Notes: a model not told the origin generated them from the sequence alone. A stretch of DNA of 5,185 nucleotides from an uncultured Oscillospiraceae bacterium (GCA_958366985.1 CATXDC010000049.1:1-5185), one strand, 5' to 3'; shown: positions 1-4,622, numbered from the stretch's first letter. A program made the numbers and translations.

Positions 1-2
1 AA

Positions 3-200
3 TCAGATAATATTTATATGGCAAAAGTTATGACTCTATTTGTGTATATAAAGTTGTTTGAAAGTATTGTAACTGTTGAAGGAGAAGATTTTTTGAATTC
101 AAGAGAAGAAAAAGAATGTTATAAATTGGTTAGAGAATCTACAAAGTTTATATATGATAGACTGGAAGCAACGGTGTACAAGGGGTACAAACAAGATTAA
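3..200 (+). CDS. Tail of an unidentified open frame, cut by the window edge
   Basis: This frame is open from the window's first bases to a TAA at 198-200, so it is probably the C-terminal end of a gene that starts outside the window. An ATG at 18 would give 60 residues, but no Shine-Dalgarno sequence precedes it, so I do not accept it as a proven start. The visible residues run from a short hydrophobic stretch (VMTLFVYIKLF) into a charged helical tail rich in Glu and Lys that ends YKGYKQD. I do not recognise the family. It faces the recombinase gene tail to tail, is much more AT-rich than the recombinase, and ends just before the inverted repeat at 224. This fits host DNA flanking an inserted element. 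A chance open frame in AT-rich DNA cannot be excluded. Confidence 0.35.
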   Translation, partial: SDNIYMAKVMTLFVYIKLFESIVTVEGEDFLNSREEKECYKLVRESTKFIYDRLEATVYKGYKQD

Positions 201-223
201 AAAGAAAAGATAGATTTGAAAGT

Positions 224-274
224 AAGTAGAGTGGGATAATCCAGAAGTTAGAGCTTAGATTTTCCACTCTACTT
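224..274. repeat. Inverted repeat spanning the recombinase stop; candidate attachment site or terminator
   Basis: Perfect 11-bp arms AAGTAGAGTGG (224-234) and CCACTCTACTT (264-274) face each other across 29 bp. If one extra G at 235 is allowed, the symmetry runs inward about eight more bases (ATAATCCA against AAAATCTA). The right arm encodes the last residues of the recombinase (VEWKI) and its stop. The whole unit is 51 bp, close to the size of large serine recombinase attachment sites, and sits where AT-rich flanking DNA meets the element. The alternative is a factor-independent terminator for the recombinase mRNA; the sequence after it on the minus strand is only moderately T-rich. The repeat is seen; its role is inferred. 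Confidence 0.5.
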
Positions 275-1763
275 GAACGTGGTCGCTAGTTGCGCTGATT
301 GAAATAATCAGGCCGTCAACGGCTTTCCTTTTGTCGTCAAATTCAATGCTGTCCCAATGGTCGAGGTAATAAGAGAGTTCCTGCTCCTTTTGGGGTGACA
401 TTGTTTCAATGGACATTTCCGCAATCTCCTTTGAAATGGTCTGGCGGCGAGTGTCCAGTTCTTCAATTTTTTTGTTAGCATAGGCAAGAAGTGTTGCGTT
501 GGCTCCGGTTAGCGTATCAAGTAGTTTTTCAATCTCGGCTTCAACTTGCGCCAGTTCAATTTGATGGGCGGTCAGTTTGGGATTGACTTTTTCCTCCCGG
601 CTATGGCGGACTTGAAAATTTTTAAATCTCGCCCGCATAGCACTGAAAATAAATTCCTCAAATTCAGATTTACGGATTTTACCACAGCCCGGGCAGCCTT
701 TATTTTCAGTCCGTTTACTACAGCGAAAATAGCCTTCGCTGTTCGGAACGTGTGTTGCCTTTAAGGCATATCCGCAACACCCGCATTTAACTTTTCCGGC
801 AAGCCATGTATTTTTCGGCTTACGTCCTTGTTGAAAACTCTTATTTGTCATTAGCTTCTTCCTGCATTTCAGCCATACATCAGACGGTATGAGCGCTTCA
901 TGTGGAGCGATTACAAGTATCTGGTCTTTCAGGCTCCTGTCTTTATCCTCCTTCACGTCCCGGCCCTGATAGAGATAACAGCCATTGGTTCCGGCAAAAT
1001 CGGAAGCGTCATTGACAATAGCCGCCCCCTGGCTTTTAAAAAATTCGTAGAGTTCTAAATCTGCTTGTGCGTAAACAGGATTTCTTAAAAGCTGTGAAAT
1101 AAAGGTACGGAATAGCGATTTACCGTAAACTTTGATGTTCTGTTCCTCAAAGTACCGTGTAATGTCACCAAAAGACGTTTCCGGCTCGGAATACATTTCA
1201 AACATGAGCTTTACATATTGGGAAGTTTCGGGGTCTGCCACCATCTTTTTTGTGCGGATACCTTCAACCACTGTCGGCTCCAACTGATAACCATAGGGGG
1301 CCTGTCCGCTCATGTGAAAACCTTTCAGGCACCGGGAGTAGTAAGCGTCCGTGACGCGTTTCTGGATTGTCTCACGTTCAAGCTGTGCGAATACGATACA
1401 AATATTCAGCATGGCCCGCCCCATTGGGGTTGAGGTGTCGAACTTTTCTGTGGACGAAACAAACTCCACGTCATATTCCTGGAACAGCTCCATCATGTTT
1501 GCAAAGTCCAGAATGGAACGGCTGATTCTGTCCAGCTTATAAACGATTACCCGCCGCACCCGGCCCTTTCGGATTTCTCCTAACAGCTTTTGAAACTCCG
1601 GCCTGTCCGTATTCTTCCCGGAATAGCCTTTATCCTTGAATACTTTACAGCTTCCGCCTTTCAGCTCATACTTACAAAAATCAATCTGGCTTTCAATGCT
1701 GATACTGTCCTTACGGTCTACCGACTGTCTCGCGTATATACAATCTTCTCTGATAATGTCCAT
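255..1763 (-). CDS. Large serine recombinase (site-specific integrase/excisionase), 502 aa
   Basis: This enzyme integrates and excises a mobile element by cutting att sites through a serine-DNA phosphodiester intermediate. The N-terminal resolvase-type catalytic domain (about 8-150) has YARQS with nucleophile candidate Ser14 and Arg12, the YKLDRISRS block with Arg79 and Arg82, and the RAMLNICIVFAQLER helix leading to the long E helix. A recombinase domain follows (about 155-310; APYGY at 155-159). A zinc ribbon has Cys327/Cys330 and Cys348 with Cys357 or Cys360. A coiled-coil-rich segment (about 400-455) precedes the C-terminal tail. The length is normal for large serine recombinases and all key residues are present, so it should be active. 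The start is fixed by AAGGAG six bases upstream. It is the last gene of a minus-strand series and its stop lies inside the 224-274 inverted repeat, as expected for an integrase beside its att site. The family is TnpX/TndX-like in layout; I give no symbol because I cannot place it more closely. Confidence 0.95.
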   Translation of the reverse strand: MDIIREDCIYARQSVDRKDSISIESQIDFCKYELKGGSCKVFKDKGYSGKNTDRPEFQKLLGEIRKGRVRRVIVYKLDRISRSILDFANMMELFQEYDVEFVSSTEKFDTSTPMGRAMLNICIVFAQLERETIQKRVTDAYYSRCLKGFHMSGQAPYGYQLEPTVVEGIRTKKMVADPETSQYVKLMFEMYSEPETSFGDITRYFEEQNIKVYGKSLFRTFISQLLRNPVYAQADLELYEFFKSQGAAIVNDASDFAGTNGCYLYQGRDVKEDKDRSLKDQILVIAPHEALIPSDVWLKCRKKLMTNKSFQQGRKPKNTWLAGKVKCGCCGYALKATHVPNSEGYFRCSKRTENKGCPGCGKIRKSEFEEFIFSAMRARFKNFQVRHSREEKVNPKLTAHQIELAQVEAEIEKLLDTLTGANATLLAYANKKIEELDTRRQTISKEIAEMSIETMSPQKEQELSYYLDHWDSIEFDDKRKAVDGLIISISATSDHVQVEWKI

Positions 1764-1809
1764 ATTGGGCTCCTTCCGTATGGAATGGAGCTACCAACCT
1801 TACAATTAT

Positions 1810-1838
1810 ATTATACCATAGGCAGCCCCGGACAACAA
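1810..1838 (-). promoter_or_regulatory. Promoter for the recombinase gene (extended -10)
   Basis: On the minus strand, TGGTATAAT (1810-1818) is a perfect -10 hexamer with the TGn extension. A weak -35, TTGTTG (1833-1838), lies 17 bp upstream. Transcription would start near 1803 and give a leader of about 40 nt before the recombinase ATG. The -35 lies inside the small palindrome CAACAATGTTG (1833-1843), which could be a repressor site. The recombinase could therefore be expressed independently of read-through from the small genes upstream. Confidence 0.55.
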
Positions 1839-1850
1839 TGTTGCGGTTGA

Positions 1851-2027
1851 TTAGTAAAATCTGTCCGTGTATTTACTGAACACATCATATAAGTGATTTT
1901 CGATTTCTCTTTTTCGCTTGTTCTTTTCATCCGGGGATAGTACCGGAATTAGATTTTCCAATACGATAAGTTTCCCTTGAAAATATACGGATTGTTTTTC
2001 GCTTTGGTATGTAACAGATTGAACCAT
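1851..2027 (-). CDS. Small conserved-type element protein, 58 aa, upstream of the recombinase
   Basis: The protein begins MVQSVTYQSEKQ and continues through a hydrophobic block (GKLIVLENLIPVLSP, about 18-32) to a very basic helix (DEKNKRKREIE) and the tail HLYDVFSKYTDRFY. There is no signal peptide or membrane segment. The start at 2027 is chosen because GTGGAGG lies six bases upstream; the frame stays open further upstream, but that part is hairpin DNA with no ribosome site. Small proteins of this look commonly sit directly before serine recombinases in Clostridia elements (recalled family knowledge, not checked). Its function is unknown. A role as a recombination directionality factor or DNA-binding accessory protein is plausible from position and charge, but unproven. 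Confidence 0.75.
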   Translation of the reverse strand: MVQSVTYQSEKQSVYFQGKLIVLENLIPVLSPDEKNKRKREIENHLYDVFSKYTDRFY

Positions 2028-2082
2028 CGAAAACCTCCACTTTTCAGTACGGATGAACAGCGGCCAGCTTCCCTCTTGTCTG

Positions 2083-2140
2083 CTGGGGAAACCTAAAAAA
2101 GCGGCTCCCTGGAAGGAACTGCCCTTTGAGCTTTCCCCAG
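2083..2140 (-). terminator. Nested hairpin with T-tract before the 58-aa gene (possible attenuator)
   Basis: The outer arms CTGGGGAAA (2083-2091) and TTTCCCCAG (2132-2140) pair perfectly over 9 bp. Inside them, on the minus strand, GGC-(AG)-TTCC pairs with GGGA-GCC (2103-2123), followed two bases later by six T (2095-2100). The inner hairpin looks like an intrinsic terminator, and the outer stem closes over it. It lies in the 136-nt leader between the 66-aa stop and the 58-aa start, so it could limit read-through from upstream genes. Pairing was judged by eye with no energy calculation. Confidence 0.45.
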
Positions 2141-2164
2141 CCTCGGGCCACGTTGGCCCGAAGC
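2140..2164. repeat. Stem-loop repeat copy 1, abutting the 66-aa stop
   Basis: CGGGCCA (2144-2150) and TGGCCCG (2154-2160) form a perfect 7-bp stem with a 3-nt loop. The surrounding 25 bp recur in opposite orientation at 2779-2803 with one difference, in the loop region. The unit touches the TAG of the 66-aa gene. No T-tract follows on either strand, so it is more likely an mRNA-stabilising or processing hairpin, or part of a regulatory fold, than a simple terminator. Confidence 0.6.
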
Positions 2165-2364
2165 TAATAATCGCCGTTATAATATTTCTGTTCAGCCTCG
2201 TTGAGTGTGTATAAGTCAAACACTCCATAAAGCTGATTTACTACACGGCTAATATCTTTATGGGTGAATCCACAGTCCTGCATGGCCATAATCACATAGC
2301 CCCGGCAGGCGTCATTACTCCATATATTCAGCGTTAATTCTGGACTAGATATATTTTCCTTCAT
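2164..2364 (-). CDS. Small acidic element protein, 66 aa, behind an attenuator-like leader
   Basis: The protein runs from MKENISSPELTLNIW through SNDACRGYVIMAMQDCGF, THKDISRVVNQLYGVFDLY and TLNEAEQKYYNGDY. It appears mostly helical, has two cysteines (in DACRG and QDCGF), and shows no signal peptide or membrane segment. The start at 2364 is supported by AGGAGA six bases upstream. The frame stays open back to a GTG at 2448, but that stretch forms the GGGGCCC hairpin and has no ribosome site, so I reject the 94-aa version. Proteins of this size and look accompany recombinases in Clostridia integrative elements (recalled, unverified). It is probably co-transcribed with the 58-aa gene and perhaps the recombinase. 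Function unknown; an accessory or regulatory role in excision is an inference from position. Confidence 0.75.
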   Translation of the reverse strand: MKENISSPELTLNIWSNDACRGYVIMAMQDCGFTHKDISRVVNQLYGVFDLYTLNEAEQKYYNGDY

Positions 2365-2382
2365 AAAATTCTCCTGTTCATA

Positions 2383-2447
2383 GAAAAATATGGGGCCCAG
2401 CCAGAACGGTTGCCCTATCATCAGACAGTAATAGAGGAAGGGCCCCA
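2383..2447 (-). terminator. Attenuator terminator upstream of the 66-aa gene
   Basis: On the minus strand TGGGGCCC (2440-2447) pairs perfectly with GGGCCCCA (2391-2398), and TATTTTTC follows at once. The 41-nt loop can itself fold, with CC(T)CTAT pairing to ATAGGG. The 5' arm lies inside the last codons of the 28-codon leader ORF (2421-2507). A ribosome reaching that stop would cover the arm and prevent the terminator from forming, which is the geometry of translation-coupled transcription attenuation. The hairpin lies just before the ribosome site of the 66-aa gene. Confidence 0.6.
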
Positions 2448-2507
2448 CAGGTTAGAAAGTTTTTTCAGATAGACCGGACGGACAGTTGGCTTTTTGTCCC
2501 ATAGCAT
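2421..2507 (-). CDS. Leader peptide, 28 aa, of the attenuator
   Basis: The ORF starts MLWDKKPTVRPVYLKK, continues with LSNLWGPSSITV and stops at TGA (2421-2423). GGGGAG (2515-2520) lies about seven bases before the ATG and is a good ribosome site. The codons for Trp-Gly-Pro contain the 5' arm of the terminator at 2383-2447. An 11-codon ORF (2509-2544, MRSPCHQNGES) ends one base before this ATG (TGAAATG), so the two could be translationally coupled. The peptide is probably regulatory rather than functional. The layout resembles the leader of the tet(M) gene in Tn916, where translation of a short ORF sets read-through, but here no resistance gene follows. I do not recognise the peptide itself. 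Confidence 0.5.
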   Translation of the reverse strand: MLWDKKPTVRPVYLKKLSNLWGPSSITV

Positions 2508-2544
2508 TTCAGCTCTCCCCATTCTGATGGCAAGGCGATCTCAT

Positions 2545-2854
2545 TACCTGCGACGGCTCACGGTTCGCAACACCGCTGCACGCTCGGATTGTGACTAATC
2601 GCAAGTATCCGGGTTTTGTGTTTTGTCCGGCAGACCTGCCACAGTCTGCCTACGGCATGGGCCTGGTCGCTCTCTCTAGTGTAAAAATAGAGGTCATGGC
2701 GGGCCTGTCACTGGACACAAGCACCCTTCGTATCCGTCTATCTTTTATTCAGTTTTCAATCTGCGTGAGGCGTGTCCCGCTTCGGGCCAATGTGGCCCGA
2801 GGCTTTGACTGCCTCTCATAAGCCATTTCATTTTTGAGGCGAAATCGGTACACC
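2545..2854. other. Structured non-coding leader between the sigma-like gene and the attenuator
   Basis: I see no convincing gene in these 310 bases. They hold several inverted repeats: GGCAGAC/GTCTGCC (2629-2635 and 2644-2650, 8-nt loop), the GC-rich stem-loop repeat at 2779-2803, and small stems such as GATT/AATC near 2587-2599. A 28-codon ATG frame at 2745-2831 on the minus strand lacks a ribosome site and merely reads through the repeat. The plus-strand open frame across 2591-2821 also has no ribosome site. No clear -35/-10 pair was found, so the leader transcript may come from the sigma-like gene's promoter. Confidence 0.5.
2779..2803. repeat. Stem-loop repeat copy 2, inverted relative to copy 1
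   Basis: The core CGGGCCA (2783-2789) pairs with TGGCCCG (2792-2798) around a short loop. With its flanks the 25-bp unit equals the reverse complement of 2140-2164 except for one base. The two copies therefore bracket the leader, the attenuator and the 66-aa gene in inverted orientation. It lies about 50 bp downstream of the sigma-like gene's stop. Confidence 0.65.
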
Positions 2855-3277
2855 TTATAAAAATTTTTTTAAAATTTTTTCCAAGTTCCGAAGGCCGCGC
2901 TCAATGGCGAGCCGCACGACCTTTTCATCCACACCCTCGGCCCGGGCAATGTCTTGTTTCGTCAAGCCGAGAATGAAATGAGCGTAAATGCGCTTTGCCT
3001 GTTTGTCGGGCAGTCGTGAGATGGCGGTATAGAGTTCTTGTATCGTCACTTTACGCTCATACAGTTCATAGGGAGAGAACGCAACGAAAAGCGCCTCATG
3101 CTCAATTCCATCATTCCGATCCAGGGAGTAATAGGCTTTGTGCCGGTATGTACGCAGACGGTAAGCGGCTTCCTTCCGGTCAAACTCCTTGAACATTTCA
3201 ACAACATCTTCTGGTACTTCCATAAAGTAGTCTGACGTATAAAAAGGGTAATAGTCCCGTAAATTTATAATAGCCAT
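2855..3277 (-). CDS. Sigma-70 region-4-like regulator of an integrative element, 140 aa
   Basis: The N-terminal half (MAIINLRDYYPFYTSDYFME..., then AAYRLRTYRHKAYYSLD) matches the look of short sigma-factor-like proteins in Firmicutes conjugative transposons (role comparable to Orf7 of Tn916). The C-terminal half is a region-4-type helix-turn-helix: LYTAISRLPDKQAKRIYAH, then GLTKQDIARAEGVDEKVV as the helix pair, then RLAIERGLRNLEKILKKFL. Known relatives direct or assist transcription of element genes; it has no region-2-like core-binding part visible, so it may act as an accessory factor. The start at 3277 is chosen for GGAGG six bases upstream; an extension to 3316 runs through a hairpin without a ribosome site. 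The final codons form runs of A and T. Its likely targets are promoters of this element, by inference. Confidence 0.85.
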   Translation of the reverse strand: MAIINLRDYYPFYTSDYFMEVPEDVVEMFKEFDRKEAAYRLRTYRHKAYYSLDRNDGIEHEALFVAFSPYELYERKVTIQELYTAISRLPDKQAKRIYAHFILGLTKQDIARAEGVDEKVVRLAIERGLRNLEKILKKFL

Positions 3278-3286
3278 ATTGAACCT

Positions 3287-3327
3287 CCGCTTTGTTTTGT
3301 GATGGATGGACAACAAAACAGAAGCGG
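3287..3327 (-). promoter_or_regulatory. Long hairpin touching the ribosome site of the sigma-like gene
   Basis: CCGCTTTGTTTTGT (3287-3300) and ACAAAACAGAAGCGG (3313-3327) pair over 14 bp with one bulged base and a 12-nt loop. In the mRNA the 3' arm ends at GCGG, which overlaps the start of the GGAGG ribosome site, itself six bases before the ATG. This places the hairpin where it could limit ribosome access or bind a regulator. The pairing is seen directly; control of translation is inferred. Confidence 0.55.
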
Positions 3328-3348
3328 CGGGGAGCGTATATGTAGGCT

Positions 3349-3366
3349 GAAATTTCTGAAATTTTC
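3349..3366. promoter_or_regulatory. Near-perfect palindrome upstream of the sigma-like gene, possible operator
   Basis: GAAATTTCTGAAATTTTC contains AAATTT twice around CTG and reads nearly the same on both strands. On the minus strand TTGAAA follows the pattern of a -35 box here, but no good -10 lies at the right spacing. The site is about 70 bases upstream of the ATG, a normal operator position. AT-rich background makes chance symmetry possible. Confidence 0.3.
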
Positions 3367-3417
3367 AAAAAATAACAGTGAAAAATCTATAAAATAGTAA
3401 AGATGGCTACTCGTTCT

Positions 3418-3451
3418 AAAAAAGCCTCGACAGCTTATCTCAAGACTGGCT
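3418..3451 (-). terminator. Terminator-like hairpin with six T, upstream of the sigma-like gene
   Basis: On the minus strand AGC-CAG-CTT pairs with AAG-CTG-GCT across a GAGAT loop, with a one-base bulge on one side and about four bases bulged on the other. Six T follow (3418-3423). The bulges weaken the stem, so it may be an attenuator or a weak terminator rather than a strong stop. Confidence 0.4.
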
Positions 3452-3490
3452 CTGTTTCGATAGCAAATCCTGAAATAAGGTGTCGAACAT

Positions 3491-3525
3491 AAAAAAAGCT
3501 CAAACAAATAACAGCTTGTTTGAGC
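3491..3525 (-). terminator. Intrinsic terminator, minus strand
   Basis: GCTCAAACAA (3498-3507) and TTGTTTGAGC (3516-3525) form a perfect 10-bp stem with an 8-nt loop. On the minus strand seven T follow at once (3491-3497). The plus-strand side has A-rich rather than T-rich sequence, so direction is clear. It would stop transcripts arriving from higher coordinates before they enter the sigma-like gene. Confidence 0.75.
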
Positions 3526-3545
3526 CTTAAAAAAGTTTAAATTGG

Positions 3546-3572
3546 AATAAAACTCCTCCCATCTAGGAGGAG
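3546..3572 (-). terminator. Terminator-like hairpin CTCCTCC/GGAGGAG
   Basis: CTCCTCC (3553-3559) and GGAGGAG (3566-3572) form a perfect 7-bp stem with a 6-nt loop, followed on the minus strand by TTTTATT (3546-3552). An 11-codon frame, MKQRPFCFTSS (3563-3598), ends with its TAG in the loop, giving it a leader-like geometry, but that ATG has no good ribosome site. A second small stem AAGCAA/TTGCTT (3576-3581, 3590-3595) lies just upstream. Confidence 0.5.
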
Positions 3573-3712
3573 GTAAAGCAAAAGGGGCGTTGCTTCATCT
3601 ATTTTTTCTCAATAATCTAACTCATGTTATTAGCAACCTCCGCGTAAAAATCTCGTAGTTCTTTTATTATCATATAATGTATTTTTTGCAAAATTTGTCG
3701 TAGATAGGAGGC

Positions 3713-3768
3713 AAAAATAAAAAAATAGAGTAGAGGATATGTTAATGGTTAACGTACCTCTACTCTAT
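3713..3768 (-). terminator. Strong intrinsic terminator after the cargo genes
   Basis: ATAGAGTAGAGG (3725-3736) and CCTCTACTCTAT (3757-3768) pair perfectly over 12 bp. The stem continues past one bulged A through GTTAA/TTAAC (3741-3745, 3749-3753) to a 3-nt TGG loop. On the minus strand it is followed by a tract of T broken by one A (3713-3724). It is the natural end of the transcript carrying the secreted protein and the 39-aa protein. Confidence 0.75.
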
Positions 3769-3791
3769 CTAATTGTTACTAAAAATTTTCT

Positions 3792-3902
3792 TTTAAAAAG
3801 GTTGTTACAAAACAGACTCAATTTACTATATATAGTATATGTCAATTATTAAATCTACCATATACAGAACATTACTTTTCTCTTTGCAACAACCCTTTTA
3901 AA
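3792..3902. repeat. 111-bp inverted-repeat unit, possible MITE
   Basis: The outer 20 bp (3792-3811 and 3883-3902) are inverted copies matching at 18 of 20 positions, with the core GGTTGTTACAAA / GGGTTGTTGCAAA. The interior is AT-rich, codes for nothing and includes the palindrome ACTATATATAGT (3825-3836). TTTTAAA occurs at both borders and could be a target duplication, but part of it belongs to the repeat. TGTTGCAAAG-type ends recall IS6-family termini (family knowledge; not an exact match). It may instead be a long 3' hairpin of the cargo transcript. Confidence 0.45.
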
Positions 3903-3920
3903 TTGTATAATTGCTTTCAC

Positions 3921-4040
3921 TTAATCAGCATTATTTTTTATCTGATTGAATAGCCATCCTATAATTCGAGCTATACAGTATAAAACACCAAGTCCAAGGA
4001 CGGAGCATACAACTAGAAAAAATATAGACATTGCCGACAT
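3921..4040 (-). CDS. Small single-helix membrane protein, 39 aa
   Basis: The protein has a short N-terminus (MSAMS), one hydrophobic helix (about 6-33; IFFLVVCSVLGLGVLYCIAR is its core) and a polar tail ending NQIKNNAD. It contains two cysteines inside the helix. The start at 4040 is preceded by AAGGTG about eleven bases upstream, a moderate ribosome site; a second ATG three codons later (4031) is possible. It begins 45 nt after the secreted-protein stop on the same strand, with no terminator between them, so the two are probably one transcript that ends at 3713-3768. I do not recognise a family. Immunity, anchoring or export-partner roles for the secreted protein are possible by analogy, but nothing in the sequence proves one. 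Confidence 0.55.
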   Translation of the reverse strand: MSAMSIFFLVVCSVLGLGVLYCIARIIGWLFNQIKNNAD

Positions 4041-4085
4041 ATTTACATCAACACCTTTTTGAATAGGACTCTACTTATATTATTC

Positions 4086-4622
4086 TTAATTTAATACGGT
4101 AGAAACTTCTCCATTAAAAACTTCCGTTCTTAAAGCGAAAGAAAGTGTTCCTACTCCGCCGACTACATTTGCTCTCATAGAGCCAGTCACTTCGGCCGCT
4201 TTGCTTGAGGTAGATGTTGCACGGCCAATGGCTAAACTTTCATCTTCAACCGTTCCGCCAACACAGTAGGTATTTAAATCACGTGCATTAGAAATTTTCC
4301 ACTGGCTACCACTCTTTGATAAGTCAAATCTGTAATCCATACCTGCGACACCCCAAAATGCATCCGATTTCCACGTTCCTTCAGTAGCAGGATCACGAGT
4401 TAAAGGAGGCGTATAGCTAAGTGTCACTGTTACCGGCTGACCGTCCTTCTCGAAATGTAATGTTTCCGAATAGGGCTGGCTTTCGTCAAAATTATTCAGA
4501 TCGACACTGAATGTTTGTCTCTGTTCTGGAGAATCAGCAGCAAGAGCACTAAATGCGCTACCAACTACCATGAGACTCAGCGCTACCAACAGACCCAATG
4601 CCTTTTTCAAACCTTTCTTCAT
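4086..4622 (-). CDS. Secreted protein of unknown function, 178 aa, with Sec signal peptide
   Basis: A classic signal peptide is visible: basic start MKKGLKK, hydrophobic core (8-24, ALGLLVALSLMVVGSAF) and an ALA cleavage motif near 26-28, giving a mature protein of about 150 residues. The mature part looks beta-rich (HFEKDGQPVTVTLSYTPP, then GTWKSDAFWGVAGMDYRFDL, SGSQWKISNAR) and has a single cysteine (Cys120). There is no LPXTG anchor, lipobox or membrane segment, so it should be released. The layout reminds me of small secreted Firmicutes proteins grouped as DUF5626, but I could not verify this. The start is certain: AAGGAGGT sits about six bases upstream. The gene and its surroundings are AT-rich compared with the recombinase region, suggesting cargo. 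A bacteriocin-like or host-interaction role is only speculation. Confidence 0.9.
   Translation of the reverse strand: MKKGLKKALGLLVALSLMVVGSAFSALAADSPEQRQTFSVDLNNFDESQPYSETLHFEKDGQPVTVTLSYTPPLTRDPATEGTWKSDAFWGVAGMDYRFDLSKSGSQWKISNARDLNTYCVGGTVEDESLAIGRATSTSSKAAEVTGSMRANVVGGVGTLSFALRTEVFNGEVSTVLN

Noticed and set aside
546..1850. Plus-strand open frames inside and just beyond the recombinase gene
   Set aside because: They lie opposite the recombinase coding sequence, lack ribosome sites and show no protein-like composition; they are shadows of the real gene.
2028..2228. N-terminal extension of the 58-aa protein to 125 aa
   Set aside because: The extension reads through GC-rich hairpins and overlaps the 66-aa gene, and the strong ribosome site supports the start at 2027.
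2365..2448. 94-aa version of the 66-aa protein starting at a GTG
   Set aside because: No ribosome site precedes the GTG, the extra codons make up the attenuator hairpin, and AGGAGA supports the start at 2364.
2383..2544. Presence of an antibiotic resistance gene suggested by the attenuator
   Set aside because: No resistance protein is encoded downstream; only the 66-aa and 58-aa proteins and the recombinase follow.
2591..2821. 76-aa plus-strand frame
   Set aside because: No ribosome site; it crosses several inverted repeats in a structured non-coding leader.
2995..3235. Two 65-aa plus-strand frames
   Set aside because: Both lie antisense to the sigma-like gene and have no start signals.
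3265..3507. 80-aa minus-strand frame rich in Phe and Ser
   Set aside because: It spans terminators and the ribosome-site hairpin of the sigma-like gene, lacks its own ribosome site, and looks like translated AT-rich non-coding DNA.
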